From the NCBI GenBank assembly GCA_016098155.1, contig JAAAJB010000088.1, positions 1 to 64,000 on the forward strand: DNA of 64,000 nucleotides, in the 5' to 3' direction. A program made the position numbers and the translations under genes. The notes under the pieces were generated by a model. The model was not told where the DNA came from. It saw nothing but the letters and a program-made list of their open reading frames with translations, and searched no databases. Positions 33,905 through 44,793 of the stretch are shown one piece after another. Source of the DNA: Actinomortierella ambigua (taxonomy: Eukaryota > Mortierellomycota > Mortierellomycetes > Mortierellales > Mortierellaceae). Within the stretch, counting starts at the first letter, position 1. Each line of letters starts with the position of its first letter.

Positions 33905-36607
33905 ATGGCTACAGCTATGAACGAACAAACACTCCATCAACAGCAGCCCGGTGCAGTACCAACAGGTGACAAGACTTCCTTTTCTATTTACAACAACACC
34001 GCGGCCTTGGAGAAGAAAATCGCAGCCCTAGAGAGCAACAGCGAGCAACACCACAACGACGATGGAACCATAAAGTGGGTGCCCCATGGGTTTCGAAAGC
34101 ACAAGACCTCTCACTCTGTTGGCCCAGAATCGTTCTACACCACTCTTCGAGAAGAGATTCAGGCTTCAGCCCCTATCCAGCTGTCGCCGCCCAGTGCTAG
34201 CAAAAGTCGAATGCCCAGCGCATCGCTGTCTTCCAGTTTAAATGTCTTGCCAGCACCAGCACCAGTACCAGCACCGGTACCCACAGAACCCACAGAATCC
34301 ACAGCAGCAACTGCAACAACAATAGCAACACGAGCAAGCATAGCAATAACAAATGCAACATCCACCTGTCCGGATTCGGATGCAGTCAATATGACTGGTC
34401 TAGGTTTTGAGCCCACCGAGCAGTCGTTCAGTAACGTGCATGCATGTACTCGCGAACAACAACCAGAATGCCCCGTACTAGGCACGGAAACACCAAAAGA
34501 ACCAGCCGCAAACCCGTGGCCTCCAACGACATCGACTCGCCTACAACACATGCGACAGGAAAACGGTTCGAATCAGGACCAAGTTCAGAATAGAAACGCT
34601 CCAGACCCCCTCCCGTCATACCCTCTTCCGCTACCAGCACAAATTCAACACCCTCTTTCACCACCACCAGCAACGACGCTTGTGATGGTGGAAAGTATTC
34701 AGGATTGGAGCCCCCATGTCGAATTGTCCGGATCGGCAAACTCTCTCGAGAAGGAGGGTGCGACAAGACCCGTTGCTGACAAGGTGCCACTCGGTAAATT
34801 GCAGTCTTCAGGGTCACTCAACTTTTCAATTACTCGCCACCCGTTGTCTAATTCTGCACGATCCGCAAAAGTATCTGCTACGAGTACAGTGGCTGCCTCC
34901 AAACAAATTCCGCGGTCCATGTCTTCGTCCGCAGCTCACAGGGTATCATCCCACCAACAAGGACGACTATACCCACAATCGTCACAAAAGCAGTTAAAAC
35001 AACTGCATCACCCTGCAACATCGTCCTCGTCATGGAGAACGCTAGCCTCCGAAAGGGTATCAGTCACAGGAACAGGAAGAGGATCAGGAGCGGGAGTTGG
35101 AGGAGGGGCGGGAGTAGGGATGGGATCAGGAGTTCGGCGACCGTCTATGACTTCATCTCACGCCGCGTCTACATCTTATCATGACTGGAGTGAGTCTATG
35201 CCAACGCGCCCGCAGCCATCGCGCACCACAAAACAGCACACCTTTATACCAATGCGGTCACTTGGCCGATCTCAGAGCTACGATGACAAGATTTCGACCG
35301 TCACTGCCACCACAACCACCATCCAACCACCAGCCTCGGTCACTATCACACAAGCAGGGACAGAAGTAGCTCCCGCCGCCGGGCAGGACCAACCGTGGGA
35401 CGAGGCGCAGTTCAATCAAGTCGCTCAGAGCTTGAAAACTTTACTGGAGGAGTACGAAGAGCTTAGCAACCGTATCCTCGAGAGCTTAATTCTTACCGCC
35501 ACCCAGGCAGAGGATGTCTACAAGTCCGACCCGGAGCAAGGGCAGGGAAATGGCGACAATGAGGGTGCACATACAGGAAGTCATGACACCAACGTACTAT
35601 CTCTTACAGGGTCCCTGGGGATCACAGGCAACCATCCCTCGCTCCTGCGGACGAAAGCGGGCACCGGCTCAAGAAAGGGGAAGGCCCGACAACAAAGCGA
35701 CAGCCCGTTACCTTCTCTCATGTCGGATACGGCCCCTCAGGAAGCGGATCTGGAACAACTCCCAATGCATCGTTTCGAAGGGCAGTCATGGCCGCCGGGA
35801 TTGCTTAGGCGTCAACGACTTGCACGCAGTGCTACTGTCTGGATAGCCACTGAGTGGCCAAAGGTATACGCGACTCACCAACAACAGATTGTTCAGCCCA
35901 CGTCATCCGGAATGATCCGAAAACAAATTGATGCTATCGCATGTATCAAGGAGGCCATCTCGACCCTGTGGTCACTCGACAGCCAGTCTCACGAACTGTC
36001 AACTATCGTGATCAATATCTTGCGCGTAAGTTTTATTGTCCCCATTGTCTGCGGGCGTTTTCCTGTGCGACTACGGTTTGAACTCTTTCCTGCGCCTTCC
36101 TTTCTAACCAGAGATGATGCATGTGTGACCAAATAGGATCCAGAAGAGCTCGTCGAAGACACCTCCCGGTTACTCAAAAGTCGACATCTTGACCATTTCG
36201 CGAAAGCACCAACCTTGTCCACCACCCAAATCGATAGTCTGGACCATCTGATGAAAGCTGATTATGACCGTCGTCAAATGCTAAGCGAACCACTGAATAA
36301 CATTTGGGTCAGCCTTCTTATGCTGGAATCCAGTTCTGGTACCAAAGTTTCCCAAATTGGCTCCAGCAACCATCTCTTCCCCGGGTCACTCAGCGCACTC
36401 TTCTTTCCTATGCCCTTTTCCTCCACGAGCTCAACAGCGACAGTGAACCAAGAGCAGCTTCACGATACTGAACAAGTTTCGCCGGTACGGAGGCGCACCA
36501 TCTTTGGGATTGGAAGAAACAAACGATTTGTTCTCAAGGTAGCTATTCTTCTATTACTTGGCGCATTCCTCATTGGCATGGGTCTTTTGATCAACACTCG
36601 CAGTTGA
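33905..36607 (+). CDS. Unknown tail-anchored protein, 863 residues
   Basis: Two exons, 33905-36025 and 36137-36607, joined in phase 0. Residues 1-70 include a short charged helix and an FSIYNNTAALEKK segment. About 75-490 are Ser/Thr/Pro/Ala-rich and probably disordered. About 500-560 (DEAQFNQVAQSLKTLLEEYE) and 640-770 are helical, with heptad-like leucines. The C-terminus has a single hydrophobic helix (about 838-859, VAILLLLGAFLIGMGLLI) preceded by RNKR and followed by four residues, with no N-terminal signal: the classic tail-anchor layout for post-translational insertion into ER, mitochondrial outer or peroxisomal membrane, with the body in the cytosol. I recognise no family. A SNARE is possible but no central ionic layer was identified. 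Downstream, the frame ends at a clear TGA. Confidence 0.75.
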
Positions 36608-36783
36608 GATAATATACCATCCTTTTTACCAATGTGTGATACCACCATCACAAAGATGGTCGCACAATCCATCACTTCATTGCCCCCTCACACCCTCCCT
36701 TTCTTCATTTACCAATTATCATACATCCACTCCCTGCATCTTTTTCTTTCTCATTTTTCCCCTACTCCGTGTATATAGAACGG

Positions 36784-36789
36784 AATAAA
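36784..36789 (+). terminator. Candidate polyadenylation signal for the tail-anchored protein gene
   Basis: AATAAA about 175 nt after the stop at 36607, preceded by tgtatataga. It falls within the 306-bp convergent spacer 36608-36913, which holds nothing else recognisable. Confidence 0.4.
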
Positions 36790-36913
36790 AAATGGTGATT
36801 GAGAAAACGCCATTCACTCAATGCCGCGAAGGATGGAGACACGAAAACTTTTTTTTGGCTCTACCGATTTTCTTATTTCCAAAAAAGAATGTAGTACATG
36901 GATATATTTATAT

Positions 36914-39900
36914 TCAGGGCTTCAGGATATCGACCAACTTCTCCAGCGCAGTTGCCATTCTGGCAACATTGGTATCCAGCGACTCTAATCGTCGCTCAAG
37001 TGCTTGCATACTGTTCAAAAACACGGCCTGGTCGAACCCTGCTGCCGCTGATCCGGTGGCTGTCGTCGCTGCCGTCAACTTTGAGACCTCCTGCAAGGCC
37101 GCCGTCACGGACGTCGAAGTGGCCGTGGCCATCGAGACCGCGGGGGTCAGCATCGACGTTGTCGATGCTCCACTACCTGTTGCTGCTGTGATCCTAGGAG
37201 ACGTGGGCGAAACCGACCGCGACCGTTGATGCTGCTGCATGGCAACAGCATGGGCCGCCTCCGAGGGTGTGGTAGGGGTCGTTGGCACAGTGTCCTCGTC
37301 CACCGTATCGTCCAACTCGACATGAATCGGCTCCACCGGTTGGATATCCAACGGCAGCTTCGCCTCCTCGGTCGCATACTGAATCGGGCGCTCTTCCAAT
37401 TCGTCGCCACCGTAGTAAGGGCAACGGACATAGCCAATAACGCCCGCCGTCTTCTTTTCGAAATTCGGGCCCTGGGTCATGATCACCTTGAAGGCGTAGA
37501 TCCGGCGGCAGGATGAGTCGATCAACGCATAAATCTTCCAGTGACACTCATTGTCCTCGCGACTGTGGACCTCCAGCTCGGTTTTGCCGCCTTCGTGCAG
37601 AGCGCGATAGACCAGCTTGTTGAGCTGGTCTGCATCGTACTGTGTGCCGTTGAGGCTGACCACATTTTGTGGATCGTGGGCGCTGGGCTTGGTAATTCTG
37701 ATACTTGTCCGCGAGCCCGCCAAAAGATTGTCGAGGTAGAAAAATCCTAAATCGTCCTCCTTGGCCGCCTGCAGCGATCGGGGCTTGTGCACATAGTCCT
37801 GCACATGTGACATCTCCCTGCCGTCAATGTCCGTGAACGTCACCCGCAAGCGAAGAGGCCGGTGCAGCGCCACCAGGGCCCAGCCCCAGATGTTCAAGTA
37901 CAGGTCCTTGAGCTTGGCACCACGAGAGATGATGGCCGTGTACGGTACGCGCATCGTCTTGCCGGAATCGATCGTCAACGGAAACCTTAGCTCATCCTCC
38001 AGCTGCATCGCATCGACTTCCCTGTACGTCTCCTCACCCACAAATCGGTATTCGGCCTTGGCCGACATGAGGACCACGGGTTCTTGGTTCGTGACCGGCG
38101 ATCGATTGTAAAACGTCAACGTTCCTTGCATCTTGTCGGCGTCTGGACGTACAAAGCGGCCACGCGAGTTCGCCACCAAATCTCCTTCGGATACCATCAT
38201 CACCGGCACGCCGTTGGTCTTGGCTTTAAATTTGCGCACCTCGCGCAAGGGGGTCTCGCGGAGCGTCTCACCAACTTGCTTGGTCTCTGGTAGGACATAT
38301 TCAGATGCTGGTTTGTATAGACGGAAGGCTCCCTTGCTCACATACGTCACCTCGCCCACTGCCTCGCACGTCTTGAGATCCAGTGAAACCCGGCAGATGG
38401 TAGGCATTTCAAACGTCTCTGCACGAACAGTTAGCTGGATGCCCGTCAGGCAGCCCTCGTCATTTGTGATCCACTCGGCACTGGAAAACTCGTCGTCACT
38501 GTCGTCGTCTCGCGCCTTAAATATAAGCTTGCTTGCCTCAGAGTCCTTTTGAAACTTTTGGCTAATCGCCTCAAGATCTTCTGGCGAATACACCTTGAAG
38601 AAGTACCTGGTGTTGGTGCGGAGCTTGCCAACTCGAATGAGGAGGTTTGGTGTCTTGATCCGCTCTGTCTGTGAGCGCCATCTCAACAAGAGACCGACAG
38701 CAGCTACTTGGGATTCGCTCGTCAGCATATTCTCGTCCTCAATGTTGGCCCAGTACTTGACAGTGTCCGTGTATCCGAGAATATTGCGGGCAAAGTCGAA
38801 AAAGGCTGGGAATGGGTAGTCACAATGCATGTCTGTCCTGTGGTAGTTGACCTGACATGGAGCCGCCTTCCCACAGCAGCTGTATCCCGAATAGTCGGAT
38901 CGTTGGGGGTGGAACGAGCATGCCTCGGGTCCATTGGATGACGGACGGAACTCATTCTCACACTGGATGCATGTTGCCTTCTTCTCTTCGGACAGCTCAC
39001 GTGCCTCCTTGGCCATCGCCTTGATCACCTCTGCCACCGTCTCGCGCGAAGTTTCTTTAAGCATATCCTCAATGCGGCTCTGGTTCTCCTGCATCATGTC
39101 GCCTAGATCTGTCTGCATTTGCTCCATGACCTGGTCGCTCATCGCGAGATGCATCTTTTTGGCAAACTCTTCGATCAACTTGGGGTTGTTCTATGTACAA
39201 GGAGCCGATAACGATCGGTAGAAAGGAAAAGAAAAAAAACGGAAACTGAGTTCAGAAATGGAAAAAAAAGACGATGTAGAATATACTTGGAGGAGGGGTG
39301 ATTGGGGTTGGGGGTCGGGAGACTGGGAGAAATTTCATACCTCGACTGCACTCTGGCCTCCATGGCTCTCGACAAACTGCTCAGCTTCTTGATCTTGAGC
39401 ATCCAAGGGGATCGAGCGTCGAAGGACGGAAATGTCGCCAGTCTGTTGGATCTGCAAGCTGAGCATGAGGTCCTCACCAATCAAGGCCACCTTGGCTGCC
39501 ATTTCGGTAAAGTTCTGGTTGTTTGAGAGCTTGAGGCGACGTGCAATTTTGCTCTGCTTACGGTAGGCTTCGATGAGGGCGGCTGCTTCCTTGAGAACCA
39601 CATGCATCCGCTCAATGACTTGCCTCACCGACTCGTCCACAGTCTTGATCTTTTCGAGGACAAAGAGGTGGCTCACGAGGAAAGCGATGCGCTCCAGTAG
39701 GTCGTTGCATTTGACATCAACCTCTCTAACCTTGCTCTCCGAATCAATGATCATCTGTTTGTGATTTAAGATGTAGGGGGAAAAGGGGTTGCAACGCCCA
39801 CGGGGTCGCAGGGGCCGAAGGGGTTCAAAGGTGGGTGGCACAGACGAAAAAGGGGAAATGAATCATAAAAATATATTGCAGAAGAGAAAGGAGATGTGGT

Positions 39901-40936
39901 GTGGTGTTGTTAGATGTTGTGAGATCCTTCGTCCTATTTTTTTTTTAAAAAAAACAATCCATGTACTAGCACAGGGATAGATAGTCTATCCGTCTCTCTT
40001 TTTTTTTTTTTTTTTTTTTTTTACCTTGAGCAAGAGAAAGGCGGGCGCGATGAAGGGAATGGTCTTGCCTAGATCGACCAACTTGTCGGCCAATTGGATA
40101 AGCTCGCCCAACACAGGATTCTTGTCGGTGTCTTTGACCAAGGACTGTCCTTCGCTAGTGCCCAAAGCCTTGGTCGCCATCGCTACACTTGTGGTGACGG
40201 CAGTGGCCGCTATGGTTGCAGGTGCACTAATATCAATGGCTACAACAACTCCGCGGTCAACAGCCTTTGAGATAGCAGATTCTGGACCTGCTTCGCGCAA
40301 TGTGTTGACACGTTGTTGGATGTTGTCAGTGGAAGGAGACCCGTCCTTGGAGACCCCCCTGGAGCTTGCGAGACTTGACGAGGCCGGCAATGAGCTAGAG
40401 AGGTCTTCGCTGTCCCCGCGCGAGGATGATGGGGTATCGAGGCCTGGGATAGGTGGTAGGTCGCGCATAGGAGGCCGAGTGGGGCTGATGGGACTCGAGC
40501 TGCCCGTGCTGCCACTCTCTCTCCTTAGCCGGGGCGTCGGTTGAGGGAATACCATGTTTTGGTGATGGACTGCGGCGTGGAAAGCGGTACCTGTTGGGAA
40601 GGGATGCTGAGGGTGACCGGGTATGGCAACAGGGCGTGCGTGTTGGTGCATCATGTTGAGTGGGTGGTTAGACGGGAGCTGGGGGTGGGGAAGGCCTTGG
40701 CCATGGAAGGGCTGGTGTACGTGCGGCGGTGAACCAGGAGGAAAAGGCTGTCCATTCAGACCGGCGTGTGACATGCGTGGATGGATAAACGGAGGCGCCT
40801 GTCCAGACGAGTAGCCGGGAATGACGGGGGGACCTCGATTTTTGGGGTGAGAGGGGTGCTGTGACCGATTATGAAGGTGCACAGGTGGCGGAGGGAACCT
40901 GGGACGGTGGTAGCCGTCGTCTCCAGGACTCGACAT
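36914..40936 (-). CDS. Unknown 1200-residue protein with HeLo/MLKL-like helical bundle and CHORD-like zinc motif
   Basis: Exons 40025-40936, 39341-39754 and 36914-39190, all phase 0. Residues 1-215 are Pro/His/Ser-rich and disordered. About 270-425 are helical, with KTIPFIAPAFLLLK followed by helices carrying CNDLLERIAFLV and ARRLKLSNN. This pattern resembles the N-terminal four-helix bundle of MLKL and fungal HeLo-type cell-death proteins, by inference from pattern only. A coiled coil follows (about 447-510). At 516-559 a cysteine/histidine array (C516, C519, C533-SFH536, C547, C548, C554, H559) resembles a CHORD zinc module. About 560-1090 is a beta-rich region of unknown fold, then a Ser/Thr tail and a final amphipathic helix. 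No kinase or nucleotide-binding motif was seen. An upstream ATG at 40981 would add 15 hydrophobic residues; I prefer 40936. Confidence 0.7.
40003..40024. repeat. Poly-T tract abutting a splice donor
   Basis: On the minus strand the donor GTAA at 40024 runs straight into about 20 adenines, so the first intron of the HeLo/CHORD-like gene begins with a homopolymer. Confidence 0.7.
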
Positions 40937-41531
40937 TGTGAGGATGAGGATGGGGATGAGAGAAAGGAATGAGAGATTCAAGATGACAGGGCTTGGCCGT
41001 AGTTGTAGAGTTTTGCTGCCGTGCCACCCTGAGCAACAAACAAGAAGAACAACTCATTTAGGTGAACCTTGAAGAGTGCAAGTACTCAGTCTACTAAGTC
41101 GTGTCTCTATTATTTTGTACGCCCATTGACCCGATGTTGGTGAGTTTGAGAGCACTCACACAGATGTTGTTGACAGAAAGGGGGGACACAATCCAAAGGA
41201 GCTCGGGGGATATTCGTTTTACGGGTCTGAGCAAAAAGGACACCATCTAGACCTCGATTGCGTTCTTTCCTCAGCAGCAGCTCTCCTCAAGCAAGCTTGC
41301 TCTCCACGCGACAAATGCAGAGTGTGGTCTGTCTGCCTCCCAAAAACCTTGTTCCATCGCTGCTGCTTTGCCGCGCGCTTTGGACCCTGCCATAAAGAAA
41401 ACAATCAGAGTCAGAGAGCCAGCACCGCATGGCATCGTGACTGGCGCGAGCGTCTCCCTCCCCCCCCCCCTACTCTTTCTCCTCTTTCTTCCTTTGTCTT
41501 GTCTATACCCTTCTCACCATGATCAGTCGCC
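40937..41531. promoter_or_regulatory. Divergent promoter region of the HeLo/CHORD-like gene and MSS1
   Basis: 595 bp between two divergent start codons. The MSS1 side is pyrimidine-rich (a run of about ten C at 41461-41470 and CT-rich sequence to 41520). No coding frame or clear TATA element can be supported. Confidence 0.5.
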
Positions 41532-44030
41532 ATGACATTCACATTCGCACGCCGCCTACATCTCCATGCACCCTCGTGTCTCTCTAGGGCACGTGGCCTC
41601 GCTTGGCTCAACCCTGTTCCACAATCGACCCCTCCACCACCATCTCTCCGCCGTGCCATCCCTTTGCCGCTGTCGCGACCTTCACAGAGGTCTTACGCGA
41701 CGTTGTCGTCAGCCTCACAGAGGTCTCATGCGACGTTGTCGCCAAAGACTAGCCTCCGTCACCACGCTTCTCATCTTGATACCATCTATGCACTCTCGAC
41801 GCATCCTGGAAAAGCGGGTGTAGCAATGATCCGTGTCTCGGGCCCAAACGCCAGAGAGGTACTTACGACTCTGTGCATCACTCAATGTACTCACGGGTAA
41901 TCCCAGTGCTGTTTCATTAACGTCAGTGGGAAGCTTGCACGATCTTCAAAAAAAAAAATAGGTGCTCTTAAAAATGGCTCACAGGAGTACCGGATCGGCA
42001 GCAGTGTCCGCAACATCGTTTCCCAAGCCGCGGGTGGCAACCTTGAGGAGTATATGCTGTCCAGTCACTGGAGAGTTGCTAGACAAGGGAATGGTTCTCT
42101 GGTTCCCAGGTAATAGCCGCATGAGGGTCAAAGATTCACAAAGCTGAAAGGAGTTTGTGTTTCAAAGGCAGTTGTAGCTGACATCTCCATCGATCGTGAA
42201 CATTGTCCTACATGGACGTTTAGGCCCTCGTAGCTTTACAGGAGAGGATTGTGTAGAATTTCACTGCCATGGCGGGAAAGCCGTGATCGATGGTATTTTA
42301 AATGGGATCAGTAACGTGGATAAACAAGTGCGCCTCGCCGAGCCCGGAGAATTCTCGAGACGGTAAAAAGCAATACTCGCGGATGAGATGATGTCTACTT
42401 GTTTATGCCAGTGTAGAAACTGTGTGTGAGAGAGAGAAAGAAATAGCAGGAAGATCAATTAACGCGCCATTCTCTCCGACTTTTTTTTTCAAATTGCGTG
42501 TTTAACTTTAGCGCTTTTGAAAACGACAAACTGGATCTGACTGAAGTCGAGGGATTAGCAGACTTAATAGCCGCAGAGACTGCAGCGCAACGGCGACTTG
42601 CACTGAAACAGGCTGGGGTATGACCTCTTTTTCTCGAAAGTTCAGCAGTGAACAACCAGGCATTTGCTCGTGGGAAAGTCTGCCGCTGAAACATTTTATT
42701 TTTATCAAACTTGTTGCATGCATAGGGAAGCCTCAGGAACCTCTATGAAGCGTGGCGAGAACAGCTAATCCATAATATGGCATTGATTGAGGCGCTCATT
42801 GACTTTGGTGAGGACGAAAATATTGAGGACGATGTTTATGACGTGGTCCTCGAGCGAGTGACCAAACTTTATCAGGACATGGTCGACCATCTGAACGACA
42901 ATCGACGAGGAGAGATTCTTCGCGATGGCATCCACGTCACCATCCTCGGACCACCAAACGCTGGCAAGAGCAGTTTCTTAAACCATATCAGTAAGTGAAG
43001 ACCTTCGTCAACTTTGCTGTCAAAACTCTTTCTGGGGGGTTCGTCAAGTAAGGTACTCACGTTTCGCTAAACCTGAATCTAGCCAAGAGACAAGCAGCTA
43101 TTGTGTCACCTATACCAGGAACAACGCGTGATGTTGTTGAAGTGTCACTGGATATTGGCGGCTATCCAATCTTGGTTGGAGACACAGCCGGTCTTCGGCA
43201 GTCGGAGGATGTAATTGAGATGGAGGGCGTCAAGCGAGCACAGCAAAGGATTGAAATGGCTGACATCAATATCGCCATCCTACCATGGACCGACTTTGAC
43301 CCGACACCGACGAGCACCAAGGACTCAGTGGGAAGTATCACAGGGGTGTCGGATTCGATTGTTCTACAAGCAATCCGCGAAAATCCTGGGACCTTAGTGT
43401 TAATCAACAAGATGGACCTTGCGGAGAATACGGACACCCAGCAGTTACTGAACACCATCGAGTCTCAAATTTGGCCTGATCCTCACCTTAATGCCAACCA
43501 TCATCATCATCGACGAGAACTTTGGCCTGTTTCATGTCAGACGGGTGCGGGGCTAGACAAGTTTGTCAGTGACTTTGTCAACATCCTAAAGAACAAGTAG
43601 GTCGTTTCAATGCCATCATCGCCCTAGTCACAGCCGTCGCTTCTGGCTTGATGTTGCTTTTATTGTTCATGAAAATGCTCACAAAGCAACGTTTCATCGA
43701 CTAGATTCGAGTCGGCAACAATGGCAAGCTCTTCCATTACACAACATCGCCACCGAAAGAATCTTCAGCATTGTGTTGAATCTCTAGAGGCCTTCCTTGG
43801 TAAGCTACTCTCCCGCACCATGATCAGTAGCCAATGTGTATCTGCTGTCGGCTTTAAATATTGACGTAGCATTGTCTTTTTTAATGATTATAGACCTTGG
43901 TCCTGATGACGTAGTACTTGCCGCTGAGGAACTGCGCCATGCCGCGACAGACCTTGGTAGGATTACAGGCAGGGTAGACATTGAAGAGGTTTTGGATGTT
44001 GTATTCCGGGAGTTTTGTATTGGCAAATAG
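41532..44030 (+). CDS. MSS1: Mitochondrial tRNA-modification GTPase MSS1/MnmE, 576 residues
   Basis: With MTO1/MnmG it installs the carboxymethylaminomethyl-type modification at U34 of mitochondrial tRNAs. Eight exons: 41532-41858, 41962-42109, 42224-42362, 42512-42617, 42726-42990, 43083-43596, 43705-43799, 43894-44030; every join keeps phase. The first 70 residues are Arg/Ser/Pro-rich and acid-poor, as in a mitochondrial presequence. The tetrahydrofolate-binding N-domain starts at DTIYALST and includes [12 protein letters not shown]. The G domain carries GPPNAGKSS (315-323), TTRD (342-345), DTAG (362-365) and NKMD (437-440). The C-terminal FCIGK retains the family's invariant Cys. Length is close to yeast Mss1 (526) with a longer presequence. 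Nothing suggests decay. Confidence 0.95.
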
Positions 44031-44793
44031 AAGGTGAAGTAGCATAGAGCGGAGTGACCCTGAGGGCCTTTGCTTGCTTTGTATTGTAGAACCGGTGTCT
44101 GTACTCCATCTTCCCCCCCCTCCCCTGCACCTATAAATTTTCATCCAGTGACTGGAAGTGATCATGTTTTTTTTGTCTGATTCGCTGGGCAGCGCCCTGC
44201 AAGATAGGATGGGAATCTTCAGCCGTTCTGTCAGAGAGGGTAGTAATGATGTTCTATGTCAATCTTTGACCACCCAACTCCTTTCTCTTCCCCCCCCCCC
44301 CTTTAATTCTCGCACGGTTGTTGGCTATGGTCGGCGAACAACCAAGCGACCCCACACACAACAACAAAAAATTGACGAAAGATCTGCGGGCAACAGCCGC
44401 ATTGTCTTCGTGATCCCTTGAATGACTGACGTGTTTGAACCTCCCTCCTCCCATTTGAGAGAGTGAGGAATGATTGTGTGGTCCATTTTCGCTAGTGCTA
44501 CTACGGATACGAGCAACAGAAAAGATCATGAACAAAAGAAACCGTTTGAGCATACTGTTGTTAATCGGCTCCGCAACTCCTGGCATCACCACTTTCAGAG
44601 CCTACGGTTTTCCCTTTAATGCTGTCCCTTTCGCATAATTTAACCTCTTTTCCTCCTCTCCATCACCTTCCCTGCGCTCACAACACTTTTGTCCTTAATT
44701 ACTCTGTTGCCAGAAGGATAGCCCTGCTGCTGGACTATCCTTCATTTCAGCACGCACATACACTTGCCTACTCTCCCTGCGTGCTTTGCATCT
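44031..44793. promoter_or_regulatory. Spacer between MSS1 and the permease gene
   Basis: 763 bp between tandem plus-strand genes. It holds homopolymers (poly-C near 44116 and 44291-44300, T-run at 44166-44173) and a CT-rich segment from about 44610 to the ATG at 44794. No extra gene is supportable. Confidence 0.5.

Noticed and set aside
40937..40981. Upstream ATG giving the HeLo/CHORD-like protein a hydrophobic 15-residue start resembling a signal peptide
   Set aside because: The following 200 residues are Pro/His-rich and the protein has CHORD-like and coiled-coil parts expected in the cytosol. The segment reads better as a pyrimidine-rich 5' leader.
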